The position numbers and the translations under genes were made by a program. The notes below the pieces were generated by a model. It had not been told where the DNA came from, did no database searches, and was given only the letters and a program-made list of their open reading frames with translations. This document shows, one piece after another, positions 18,570 through 27,776 of a stretch of DNA of 45,939 nucleotides (position 1 is the stretch's first letter; each line of letters opens with the position of its first letter). The DNA lies in NCBI GenBank assembly GCA_023807065.1, contig JAJJLU010003610.1, forward strand, positions 1 to 45,939, given 5' to 3'. This DNA is from Isotricha intestinalis. Taxonomy: Eukaryota; Ciliophora; Litostomatea; Vestibuliferida; Isotrichidae.

Positions 18570-20618
18570 ATGAAAAGTTTAAGTGATATTCCAAACTCTT
18601 TAATCTGTATTCAAGCTTTAGATAAAAATATAAAATATAATTTACTATCAAATAATACATCAAGTATAAACCAATTAAATCCTACAAATTCAGGTTCATT
18701 TACTTCATCAAATTTAATGAAATCTAATTTAAGAACAAGAAATAAAGGAAGTATTTTTGGCAATTTTTTTAAAAATGAAAAAAATTCTGCTCAAAATAAA
18801 GTTCAAGGTTTTTATTCAATTAAAAAAAATTTTGAAAAAGAAATATTAACAAAATATCGTGCTAAAATACATTTAAAAAATTATAAAAAAAAGGATATTG
18901 AAAATGATTTTGAACCAAAAAAAATGATGAGTCCTCAATTTGTTTTAAAATTATTAGATGATATAGAAAAAAAAACTCTTGAAGGACAATCATTACATAA
19001 AATCTATAAAATTCATTCAATAATTTCAATATTAATTGTAATAAATTTAATTTGTAGTTTTATTGATAATATTTTAAATAAAGAAAAATCATATTCTTAT
19101 TTACAAAAAATATTAAAAAAAGAACCTATATTTAATATTGCATTAAAAGAATTAAAAAATAGAAAATTAACAAATATTGAAAATTTTTTAAGAATTATAT
19201 CAATAATTACAGCTATTTTAAATTTTATTTTATTAACAATAAAAGAATATTTTATTCAAAAATATAATATAAAATTTCAGAATTTAACAAGAAGATTAGC
19301 AATATATTTAGTATGTTCGTTTTGTTTTCCTGCAAAAATAAATCCAATATATATAATCCAACAAAATGATTGTATATACCCAGTTTTTCTTGTGGATATA
19401 TATTTTTTATTAAATATTTCTAAATTTTATATTTTAAGTTATATAAATATAGGTAATACTAGATATGGTACTTTATTAACTCAATCTATATGTAGAAGTT
19501 ATTCAGTTAAACCTGGACATTTATTTTCTATTAGAGCAAGAATTCTAGATAATCCTTTTATATATATTTTAACTCTTTATTCTATTTTTTCTATTATTAC
19601 GGTTTTTATTTTAAGAACTTTTGAATTTGGTACTTTTATGACTTTTAAAAGTATAAAAGAAAATAATGAAATTAGTTTCAGATCTCCTATTAATGCTTTT
19701 TGGTTTATATATGTTATTTCTTTTGGAATTGCTTTTGGAGATTATTATCCAAAAACTATTTTATCAAGATTCTTAATTTTTGGTTTAATAACATTACTAC
19801 TTGTTATTTTTTCTTTTTTTCTGAAAAAAATTATGACATTTACTATTATGAGTGAAAATGAAAAAAAAGCATATTTAAAAATGAAAAAATTATATTCTCC
19901 TGAAAATAATGAATATAAAGCTGTAAATGTACTATTATTTTTATTAAAAATCAGAGAGTGTAAATTATTATTAAATAAAGAAGAAAATAAAGAATCAAAA
20001 TCGTTTTTACGTAAAAAACTTTCAATATATATTTTAATGTTAAATAGACATATTAAAAATTTTGAAAATAATTATAAAATTGCAGATGCTTTCACAATTC
20101 CAGTAGATGATTTATTGAAAACAGTAGAAAAAAAAATTCATGAAAATTTATTAAATTTTGAAAATTCTTTTGATAAATTAGAAAAAATAAATAATGATTT
20201 AAATGATTTAAAAGATTTGCAAAATAAAATTAATGATAATTTACTAGAAATATTAAATTATGAAAAAATTATAGGTAATTATATAATTGATGCAAATAAT
20301 CAAGGAATTCTTACAAAAATTAAAAAAAAAATGTCAAAAAATGAAATTTATAGAAGAAATTCTAGAGATATAACTTTAAATAATGAAATAATAGTAAAGA
20401 AATTGTCACAAAATTTAAATCTTAGTGTATTAGATAGAAAATTATTTATCAAACCTCCTCCTTTAAAAAAAAAAAGAAAACCAAAAGATTCTTCAGATCT
20501 AACAAGAAATAATAAAAAAAATATTTTAAGTCATTTAACTTTTGGAATTTTATCTAAAATACCTAAAAAAAAAAATAGTGTTTTTAAAAAACATTTTTTA
20601 GATTCTGATAATTATTGA
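18570..20618 (+). CDS. Six-transmembrane K+ channel, SK (Ca2+-activated)-like
   Basis: A 682-residue membrane protein with the layout of small-conductance Ca2+-activated K+ channels. After about 140 cytosolic residues come six hydrophobic segments: S1 IHSIISILIVINLICSF, S2 ISIITAILNFILLTI, S3 LAIYLVCSFCF, S4 LVDIYFLLNISKFYILSY with few charges (so not voltage-sensing), S5 FIYILTLYSIFSIITVFIL and, after the pore, S6 FLIFGLITLLLVIFSFFL. The pore loop is AFWFIYVISFGIAFGDYYP with the filter GIAFGD at residues 386-391, where usual channels have TIGYGD. A Lys-rich helical region after S6 is in the place of the calmodulin-binding domain, followed by coiled coil. It ends at TGA; the frame stays open for 16 more codons. 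Ciliates use many such channels in motility control. Confidence 0.85.
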   Translation: MKSLSDIPNSLICIQALDKNIKYNLLSNNTSSINQLNPTNSGSFTSSNLMKSNLRTRNKGSIFGNFFKNEKNSAQNKVQGFYSIKKNFEKEILTKYRAKIHLKNYKKKDIENDFEPKKMMSPQFVLKLLDDIEKKTLEGQSLHKIYKIHSIISILIVINLICSFIDNILNKEKSYSYLQKILKKEPIFNIALKELKNRKLTNIENFLRIISIITAILNFILLTIKEYFIQKYNIKFQNLTRRLAIYLVCSFCFPAKINPIYIIQQNDCIYPVFLVDIYFLLNISKFYILSYINIGNTRYGTLLTQSICRSYSVKPGHLFSIRARILDNPFIYILTLYSIFSIITVFILRTFEFGTFMTFKSIKENNEISFRSPINAFWFIYVISFGIAFGDYYPKTILSRFLIFGLITLLLVIFSFFLKKIMTFTIMSENEKKAYLKMKKLYSPENNEYKAVNVLLFLLKIRECKLLLNKEENKESKSFLRKKLSIYILMLNRHIKNFENNYKIADAFTIPVDDLLKTVEKKIHENLLNFENSFDKLEKINNDLNDLKDLQNKINDNLLEILNYEKIIGNYIIDANNQGILTKIKKKMSKNEIYRRNSRDITLNNEIIVKKLSQNLNLSVLDRKLFIKPPPLKKKRKPKDSSDLTRNNKKNILSHLTFGILSKIPKKKNSVFKKHFLDSDNY

Positions 20619-21093
20619 GATGAAAATAATGAATATCATAAAATTAAAAATGATATTAACATGATATGAATTGTTCAAAAAAATTATTAATAAATAATTA
20701 AATGTAATTTTTTATTTAATAATACATTCAATACTGAGATGTAAAATCTTCACAATAAATTTTGTCTTTGGTAATTTAAATTATTTTTAGTATAAATTTC
20801 CTTGTTTAATTTTGAAATTCTTTTTTATGATATTAGAATATTTTTTTTCTAGGTTTTAATATTAATTAAAAGTTAGTTTGTTTAGAATTATAAATTTTAA
20901 TCTTTTTTTAAATATTAATTGATATGCTTTATAGAAATATTAAACCCATAGTTTTTAAATTAATAAAAATATAATTTATATATAATTAATAAAATTGTTA
21001 TATCTATTTATGCACAAATCAACAAATATTAATTCCTAAATTTTTTATTTACAACATATATCGAAGATATGCTTTATAGAAAATTTAGAAAAA
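20619..21093. other. Intergenic with a 17-bp direct repeat
   Basis: A 475-bp gap between convergent genes. The 17-mer GATATGCTTTATAGAAA occurs at 20921-20937 and again at 21066-21082, in the same orientation 145 bp apart. Flanks differ beyond it. No gene or RNA was recognised. Confidence 0.6.
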
Positions 21094-21738
21094 TTATTTT
21101 TTCTCTTTCTTCTTTTTAATAATATCATCTACATAATTTTTACCTTTTTCATAAATAACTTTTTTAACTTTAACAAACTTTTTAAAAACGCTCAATCTAG
21201 GTCTTCCCTTAACCTTTTTTAACTCCTTTTTAATATCAGAGTGGATTTTATCATTTAAACCAAGGAAAAAATTTTTATAAGAAAAATTATTTTTTTCATT
21301 ATCTTTTTTATCATTATCAAATTTATTTAAATTATGTGAAAATTGACATCTATTACCATACATACAATAACCTTTATCAAAAAAATTAACACAAGGTCTT
21401 TTTTTATATCCACTTTTTTTACATTGATTTTCTCTTAAATTTTCTCTTCCATGTGCAAAGATACATGCTTCACCAAATTTACATCTTCCATTTATTTCAT
21501 AAAATTTACATAATTCTGTTCTAAATTTCATTTGGTTTTCTTTTTCAGTCTTTTCTTCTTCTTCTTTTTTTTCATTTGTAAAATAATCATCTTCAAATTT
21601 ATTTGAAAATTTTTTACTCACTCTTGAATTATTTATTTGAATGTCATTTTCTAATTTTTGTAAATTTTCAATGTTTTTAAAAGGAGTTTTTTGGTTTATT
21701 TTTGGGAATCTTTTTAAAAAATTGGCGTTCGTAATCAT
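21094..21738 (-). CDS. Tandem CCCH zinc-finger protein, tristetraprolin-like
   Basis: A 214-residue RNA-binding protein with two C-x8-C-x5-C-x3-H zinc fingers. Finger one is introduced by FRTELC, the exact TTP/ZFP36 lead-in, with ligands C77, C86, C92 and H96. Finger two, introduced by KKRPC, has C116, C125, C131 and H135. The spacing between the fingers (19 residues) is close to the 18 of tristetraprolin, whose paired fingers bind UAUUUAU-type elements in mRNA 3' ends and promote decay. A role in mRNA stability is therefore inferred; the A+T-rich 3' regions here would offer many such sites. The N-terminus is Lys/Asn-rich and the C-terminus (residues 165-214) is strongly basic. Confidence 0.92.
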   Translation of the reverse strand: MITNANFLKRFPKINQKTPFKNIENLQKLENDIQINNSRVSKKFSNKFEDDYFTNEKKEEEEKTEKENQMKFRTELCKFYEINGRCKFGEACIFAHGRENLRENQCKKSGYKKRPCVNFFDKGYCMYGNRCQFSHNLNKFDNDKKDNEKNNFSYKNFFLGLNDKIHSDIKKELKKVKGRPRLSVFKKFVKVKKVIYEKGKNYVDDIIKKKKEKK

Positions 21739-21964
21739 GTTTTTAATACGCGTTTGATTAATGTTAAAAAAAAATTATTTTTTTATAAATATTAATTTAA
21801 ATAATTATTTTTTTTTCTTGTTTAAAGTAATCTCAAATAATTAACTCTTTTTATGATATATAATCCAATCAATGAGTTATAGAAAAAAATTTAAATAAGT
21901 TTTAATATAATATATTATATGATAATTCATTATTTTATTTTTATCAATATCATAATAAGTATTA

Positions 21965-23467
21965 ATGTTTTATTCATTTTTATTTAAAAAAGAAAAAAAA
22001 ATGAATAAAGAAATAAAAGCATATGAATATGAAATTCAAAAAATAAACAATATAAATTTAAATATAGAAATAAATGAATTAGAAAATAAAATTTTTAATT
22101 TTTTCTTATCACATAATTTCCAAAATACAACATTTAGAGTAGCAGGAGGATGGGTTCGAGATAAATTATTAGGAAAAAATAGTGAAGATATAGATATAAC
22201 ATTAGATAATATTTCAGGTCAAGAATACATTTCAAATTTAAAAAAAGAAAATATAGAATTTAAAGAAATTAAAAATTCAAATTTAAAATCATCTCATCTT
22301 CAAACGGCAACAATAGAAATATTTAATAAAACAATAGATATAGTAAATTTAAGAAAAGAAATTTATCATGAAAAAAATAGAGTTCCTGAAATTTCATTAG
22401 GAAATCCAATTGATGATTCTTATAGAAGAGATATAACAATAAATTGTTGTTATTATAATTTAAATACTAAACAAATTGAAGACTTTACTAATAAAGGAAT
22501 TGAAGATTTAAAAAATTCTTTAATTAGAATGCCTAAAGATGCCAGTATTTCTTTTAATGAAGATCCATTAAGAATGTTAAGAGTTATTAGATTTGCTACT
22601 AGATTTCAATTTAAATTAGATAATAATATTATTGAGAATATTAATAAAGATTTTTTTATTAAATTATTTTGTGAAGTTTTATCTAATGAAAGAATTGAAA
22701 AAGAATTAAGTTTAATGATTGAAGATCTAAATGCTTATGCAAGTGTTTATTTATTATTTAAATTTAATTTAATTAAATATTGTTTCAAATTTGATGAAGG
22801 GAAAAATGAAGATTTTATTAAATGTGTTAATATGATGATTTGTGGAAATTATTTAGATAAAAAATTCGGAGATAATTATAATAAAATTAATAGGAAAATT
22901 TTAAATTATGCTTTATTAACTTCACCTTTTAAAATTTATTCTCGAAAAATTAAAAAAAGCAATGAAATAGGAAGTAAAATTATTTTAAATCAAATACTTA
23001 AAATTCCTAACAATGAAGTCAATGATATTATATTTATTATAGAAAATTCAAATACTATAAAAGCTTTAGTAAATGAAACAAATCAATTTGAAAGATTAAA
23101 AGTTGGATTAATATTTAGAAATATAAAAGAAAAATATATTAAAAAAATAATAATTGTATCAATATGTGAAGAATTTATTGAAAATAATAATTATTCTAAT
23201 AATATTATTGAAAAAATAGAAGAAGAAAAATTTAACATTGTTCTTCAGAAATATGAAATTTTTTATAAATATTTAATTGATGAACATCTAGATAAAATAA
23301 GTGAAATAAAACCAATATTAAATGGAAAAGATATTAAAAAAGATTTAAATATTATTGATGGAAAACTAATTGGATCTTATTTATCAAAATTAATTGAAGA
23401 ACAAATAAAAAATCCATATTTAACAAAAGAAGAAGCAATTAATTATTTGAAAAATATAAATAATTAA
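21965..23467 (+). CDS. CCA-adding tRNA nucleotidyltransferase (class II)
   Basis: A 500-residue enzyme that adds or repairs the 3' CCA of tRNA from CTP and ATP. The catalytic head has FRVAGGWVRDKLLG, then SEDIDITLDN with the two metal-binding Asp, the IDIVNLRKE and RRDITINCCYYNL (flexible loop and RRD) motifs, and NEDPLRMLRVIRFATRF, which holds the EDxxR nucleotide-template motif. The helical body and tail follow to residue 500. Two starts are possible: ATG 21965 or ATG 22001. The second directly follows a run of A as most starts here do; the first would add MFYSFLFKKEKK, a short hydrophobic-basic peptide that could direct the enzyme to mitochondria or related organelles. Yeast CCA1 uses alternative starts for this purpose. 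Confidence 0.95.
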   Translation: MFYSFLFKKEKKMNKEIKAYEYEIQKINNINLNIEINELENKIFNFFLSHNFQNTTFRVAGGWVRDKLLGKNSEDIDITLDNISGQEYISNLKKENIEFKEIKNSNLKSSHLQTATIEIFNKTIDIVNLRKEIYHEKNRVPEISLGNPIDDSYRRDITINCCYYNLNTKQIEDFTNKGIEDLKNSLIRMPKDASISFNEDPLRMLRVIRFATRFQFKLDNNIIENINKDFFIKLFCEVLSNERIEKELSLMIEDLNAYASVYLLFKFNLIKYCFKFDEGKNEDFIKCVNMMICGNYLDKKFGDNYNKINRKILNYALLTSPFKIYSRKIKKSNEIGSKIILNQILKIPNNEVNDIIFIIENSNTIKALVNETNQFERLKVGLIFRNIKEKYIKKIIIVSICEEFIENNNYSNNIIEKIEEEKFNIVLQKYEIFYKYLIDEHLDKISEIKPILNGKDIKKDLNIIDGKLIGSYLSKLIEEQIKNPYLTKEEAINYLKNINN

Positions 23468-24200
23468 AAAATATATAATATATAAATTAAATTAAATATA
23501 TTTTTAATATAAATTTCTGAATTTTTAAAGATTGCTGAATATAAATAATAATACAAACTTATAATAATTATAATTTTCTAATGATTATTTATTATTAGTT
23601 AATATCTACTATAACATATAACTTTTATATAAATTTTAATGAAAAAAAATTAAAGTAATTTGTTTTTTCCTTCATTTCCATAAATCCAATTCTCATAAAC
23701 AAAAATGATAAAAAACAATTTATTATAACTGCCTTTGAATTAACCTTTTTTTTATTCTTAATAAAAATAAAACTTTTAAAATAAAATTTCAATTTCATAT
23801 TTTTCCATTATACATTAATGGTGGTTTTTAAATACAAAAACCTTAAAAAAACTATTAAAATGAAAAGAATTCAAAATTCTAGTTATATAAATAAAAGAGG
23901 ACTCGTTTCCCTAATCATTTATTTTTAGGTTAGCTTTCATAAGAAAAAAAATTAGATATTGAAAAAAGAAAAAAAATGAAAAATTAAAAAAATTTCTCTA
24001 AACTTTCCTAAACACAAACTTTATAATTCTAAAGTTAAATTTATTCTATATTTTAATATAACATTCTTATTCCTTCATTAATTCAAATAGTGATTTTATA
24101 GTAAATATAAAAGTTATTTTTGATAAAAAACCAAATGAGGAAAATAATGAGTGAATTATAAATTGTATTAAACTAAAGAATTAAAATTTAAAAATATAAT
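23468..24200. other. Intergenic, no gene seen; one short hairpin
   Basis: A 733-bp gap between two plus-strand genes. A small hairpin (GGTTTTT, six-base loop, AAAAACC) lies near 23824-23845. A slightly G+C-richer patch near 23895-23915 (GAGGACTCGTTTCCC) was examined for tRNA A and B boxes and does not fold as a tRNA. Nothing else was seen. Confidence 0.5.
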
Positions 24201-25922
24201 ATGAATGATAAAGAATATCTTATCAAAAATGATTCTAATCATTTAGAATCAATGAATAAACAAACTTATAAAGTTAATCAAAAAGAAGAACAAGATAATT
24301 GTCTTCCAACTTTTTTAATTCATTCTTTGAATAATATTGAAAATGAGGTTAATGAATCTGAAGAAGATAAAGAAAAAAATTTTGTTAAAAGTAAAAATGA
24401 TTTTTCTTTTCAGAATAATTCAAAAAAAGATAATTCACAGAAGATATTTCAACAAAAAGGTTTTGAAAATAAAGATATTGAAAAGAAAAAAAATGTCAAA
24501 AATAATAATAAATTTCTTAATATGAATTTTCCACATGATGAAATAAATAAAGAAGATTTTAATTCAAATTTTAATAATAGAGGAAATAATCAAATGTTTA
24601 ATCAAAATAATTTTCAAAATTTTCAAAATAATAATTTCCCAAACTTACCAAATAATATAAATGTAAATAATTTCTTGCATAATTTTCATAGTAATAATTA
24701 TTCTCAAAATCAAAATTTATTTCAAATGTTTTTAAATTTCCAATTAATTCAACAAATGCAAAATTTATCAATTCAAAATTTTAATCCAATGTTAAATCAA
24801 TTAATGTTAAATCAAATAAATCAAAATCAAAATATTGAAGATAAAGAAATTGAAGAAAAAAATGATTTAAATAATAATAATATTAATTACATTAATTTAA
24901 AATCAAAAAAGCAAAAAAATTCAAATAAAAAAATTCAAAATGAAATAAAAGAAAATGATTCAATATCATTAAATAATATTTTATTATTAAGTGATAATGA
25001 ATTCTATTCTTTAATAATCACACAAAAAGGTTCTCGTGAATTACAGCATTTATTAAAAAAAGTAAATGAAAAAGAAATAGATCAAATAATATCTAAACTA
25101 ATATTTCAATTTAGTGATGTAATGATAGATAAATATGGTAATTACTTTAGTCAAAAATTAATTCAAATTTGTAATGATAATCAAAGAGCAAAAATATTAT
25201 CATTTATTTCTAAAAGATTTGTTGAAATATCAAATAATTCTTTTGGCACTCATCCTTTACAAACTTTAATAGAATTAATTAATAGTGAAGATGAAAAAAA
25301 ATTAGCTTTAAAATATATAAATAATAAAATATTAGAATTAGCTTTTGATTCAAAAGGAACTCATGTTTTACAAAAATTTATTTCAAGAACAAATGACAAT
25401 GAAAGAAATGAATTAAATGATAATATTATTAAAAATATTCAAATGTTAATTGATGATCCTTTTGGTGTTTGTGTTTTAATTAAATTAATTAAACATACTA
25501 ATGAAAAATCAATTAAAGAAAAAATTATTAATTTTATTTGTGAAGGAAATATTTTAAATTTTATTAAACATCCATATGCTAATTATGTTGTTCAAAGCTT
25601 TTTAAATCCTAATGATATTAATTTATGTAATAAAATAATTGAAATTATTGTTGAAAATTATTATGAATTATCTATGAAAAAATTTTCTTCTAATGTTGTT
25701 GAAAATTGTTTAAAATATGGTGATGAAAAAATTGTTAAAATTATTTTTAAAGATATTATGGTTTCTGATAAATTAGAAATTTTACTTAATAATACTTATG
25801 GAAATTTTGTCATTGAAAAATTAATTGGGAGATTAAATAAAAATGAAAAAAATGAAATCATTCAAAAAATAGGTAAGGAAAAAAATTTATCTAATACTAT
25901 TATGAATTTACTATATAAATAA
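24201..25922 (+). CDS. PUF (Pumilio) RNA-binding protein with Asn/Gln-rich N-terminus
   Basis: A 573-residue protein. Residues 1-260 are low complexity, very Asn- and Gln-rich between 120 and 215, a prion-like region that may drive granule formation. Eight PUF repeats fill residues about 265-565. Recognition triplets (positions 12, 13 and 16 of each repeat) read from the first: SR..Q, NY..Q, TH..Q, TH..Q, CV..I, NY..Q, SN..E, NF..E. In the known code SR/Q reads A, NY/Q reads U and SN/E reads G, so repeats 7 and 6 read G-U as in the UGU core of classic sites, while repeats 5 and 8 are non-standard. PUF proteins bind mRNA 3' ends and repress translation or promote decay. Confidence 0.95.
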   Translation: MNDKEYLIKNDSNHLESMNKQTYKVNQKEEQDNCLPTFLIHSLNNIENEVNESEEDKEKNFVKSKNDFSFQNNSKKDNSQKIFQQKGFENKDIEKKKNVKNNNKFLNMNFPHDEINKEDFNSNFNNRGNNQMFNQNNFQNFQNNNFPNLPNNINVNNFLHNFHSNNYSQNQNLFQMFLNFQLIQQMQNLSIQNFNPMLNQLMLNQINQNQNIEDKEIEEKNDLNNNNINYINLKSKKQKNSNKKIQNEIKENDSISLNNILLLSDNEFYSLIITQKGSRELQHLLKKVNEKEIDQIISKLIFQFSDVMIDKYGNYFSQKLIQICNDNQRAKILSFISKRFVEISNNSFGTHPLQTLIELINSEDEKKLALKYINNKILELAFDSKGTHVLQKFISRTNDNERNELNDNIIKNIQMLIDDPFGVCVLIKLIKHTNEKSIKEKIINFICEGNILNFIKHPYANYVVQSFLNPNDINLCNKIIEIIVENYYELSMKKFSSNVVENCLKYGDEKIVKIIFKDIMVSDKLEILLNNTYGNFVIEKLIGRLNKNEKNEIIQKIGKEKNLSNTIMNLLYK

Positions 25923-26290
25923 TATGTTTAATAATCTGTTATAAGATTATTTGTGGATGTATGAAATATTCTTTTGAAAAAGATAATTTATATAAAGGTA
26001 TTTCTTTTTTTCTAGTAATATTATAAATAGAAAATTAATTTTTAAAATATTATTCATATAAAACTTTAAATATTATAAAGAATAGTAATAGTAAGGATTT
26101 TTTAGTAGAAGATTAGAAAATAATTAAAAAAAATATAAGAAAATGTTAACTCAAAATAAATCATTAAAAAAATTTTAATTTTTGAATAATTGATAAGTGT
26201 ATATATAATATTTCTTCTAAAATTTTTATAAAATAAAAACTAAATAAACAAATAAAAAATTATATTCTCAAAAAAATTTAAAACAATATA
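25923..26290. other. Intergenic, no feature seen
   Basis: A 368-bp gap between two plus-strand genes. A 21-codon frame (ATG at about 25960) was noted but has no support. Nothing else was seen. Confidence 0.5.
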
Positions 26291-27625
26291 ATGGGATGTA
26301 TGTGTAATAGGAAAATATCAATAAAAACAAATTTAATGCAAAACAATCAAACAAGATTAGAAAATAATTTAACAGAAAATATAAATTCAAATCCAAAAAG
26401 TAAAGATCCAGAAAAAAGAAGTATAAAATCTCATAAATATAATGAATTTGATGTTAAAAATGAATACGAACCAAAAGAGAAAAGAAAATTAAATAATGTA
26501 TTTACAATTCAATTAAAACCAATGAGAGTTTCATCAAGTCATTTTTCAGAATATAAAAGTTTAGATAGTAAAAAAAAAGAAAGTAAGATGAATGATAAGA
26601 ATAATAATAAAAAAAAAATAACAAAATCACGTTCAATACATTTTCATGAATTAAAAAGAATAAGTACATCAATGCATATGTTAAAAGATATAATTTTTGA
26701 TCCTAAAGATAATGTTTTTGATTCTTTATCAAAAACAATTCCTACTCAAAATATTATATTTAATATTATTCCAGATTATAATGAAATATTTTTTGATATT
26801 TGGATTGAAAAAGATTCTCAAATTTTTTTCCAAGTTAAAACAGAATCAAAATGGGGAATTATAGAAAAAGGATTAATTAATTATTTAGGTTATGAAGATT
26901 TAAAAAACCATAAATTCAATTTATGTTGTTTATTAATGAGAGTTGGAAATGAAAAAAAATATAATAAAGTTATTAATAATTCTCCTTATTATTCTAATTT
27001 TTCTGGTCCTTTGTTTATGAAAATGAATATAAGTAAAAAAATCATAGAAAATAATAATTATCATTTAGGAGGTGATTTAAATTGTGAAATATATAATGCA
27101 AGGAAATTTTCAAGATATCAAATTTTCAAAAAATTAAATTTTGATTTTGATGATAATGATTCATTTAATATTATTAATTTTATTAATGTTTTTAGAAAGT
27201 ATCCTTATAACTTTATTAATTTATTTTTGGCTACTAAAAAGTTAAATAATTTTAATGAAATTGGAATAAATGAATTTTTTATTAAAGATGAAAATTTAAG
27301 GAAATTATGTGATATTGAAATTGAAACAAAAAATGAAAAAAATGATAATAAAAACAATAATTATAATTTAATTGATAAACTTGAAAAAATAAAAGGAAGA
27401 GTCATTCAAAATAAACGAAGTTTCTTAATACAGAAAATTATAATTAATACTGATAATTTTGAACCAATAAATATTGTAAAGAGTTTAATTATGGAAAATA
27501 AGTATAAATTTATTTTCGAATCTAATTTAAAATATTTAGGTGTATCTATAAAAAAAGAAAAAAAAAGAAATAATAATATAAATAATATAAAAAGTTGTTT
27601 TATTGTCTCAAATTTATTTATATGA
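26291..27625 (+). CDS. Unknown protein with MGC lipidation-type N-terminus
   Basis: A 444-residue protein that I do not recognise. It starts MGCMCNRKIS: Gly2 fits N-myristoylation and Cys3 and Cys5 next to it fit palmitoylation, a common way to fix proteins to the plasma or ciliary membrane. Residues 10-125 are Lys/Ser/Asn-rich and disordered-looking, with Ser-Ile-Lys and Arg-Ser motifs that could be phosphorylated. Residues about 140-345 look folded (FFDIWIEKDSQIFFQVK, then KWGIIEKGLINYLGYEDL). The piece NIINFINVFRKYPYNFINLF faintly recalls the first helix of CAP/SCP domains, but nothing else supports that. The gene ends with TGA, followed two codons later by TAA. Confidence 0.65.
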   Translation: MGCMCNRKISIKTNLMQNNQTRLENNLTENINSNPKSKDPEKRSIKSHKYNEFDVKNEYEPKEKRKLNNVFTIQLKPMRVSSSHFSEYKSLDSKKKESKMNDKNNNKKKITKSRSIHFHELKRISTSMHMLKDIIFDPKDNVFDSLSKTIPTQNIIFNIIPDYNEIFFDIWIEKDSQIFFQVKTESKWGIIEKGLINYLGYEDLKNHKFNLCCLLMRVGNEKKYNKVINNSPYYSNFSGPLFMKMNISKKIIENNNYHLGGDLNCEIYNARKFSRYQIFKKLNFDFDDNDSFNIINFINVFRKYPYNFINLFLATKKLNNFNEIGINEFFIKDENLRKLCDIEIETKNEKNDNKNNNYNLIDKLEKIKGRVIQNKRSFLIQKIIINTDNFEPINIVKSLIMENKYKFIFESNLKYLGVSIKKEKKRNNNINNIKSCFIVSNLFI

Positions 27626-27776
27626 ATGTAAAGTATTTAATAATTTTATAATTTGTTATTTTAAATCCTCTTTATATATTTCCTAGAAAAACATTGATAT
27701 ATATTATAATTAACAATTTATTATTTATTTTATTCAGTTAAAAAAGAAATATATCTTTTTTATAAATTGAAAAAAA

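Noticed and set aside
23895..23945. Possible tRNA in a G+C-richer patch
   Set aside because: No acceptor stem, anticodon loop or T-loop sequence could be folded from it.
25960..26025. Short frame with an intron-like GTATTT...CTAG stretch after the PUF gene
   Set aside because: Only about 21 codons, no homology, and such GT/AG pairs are expected by chance in this composition.
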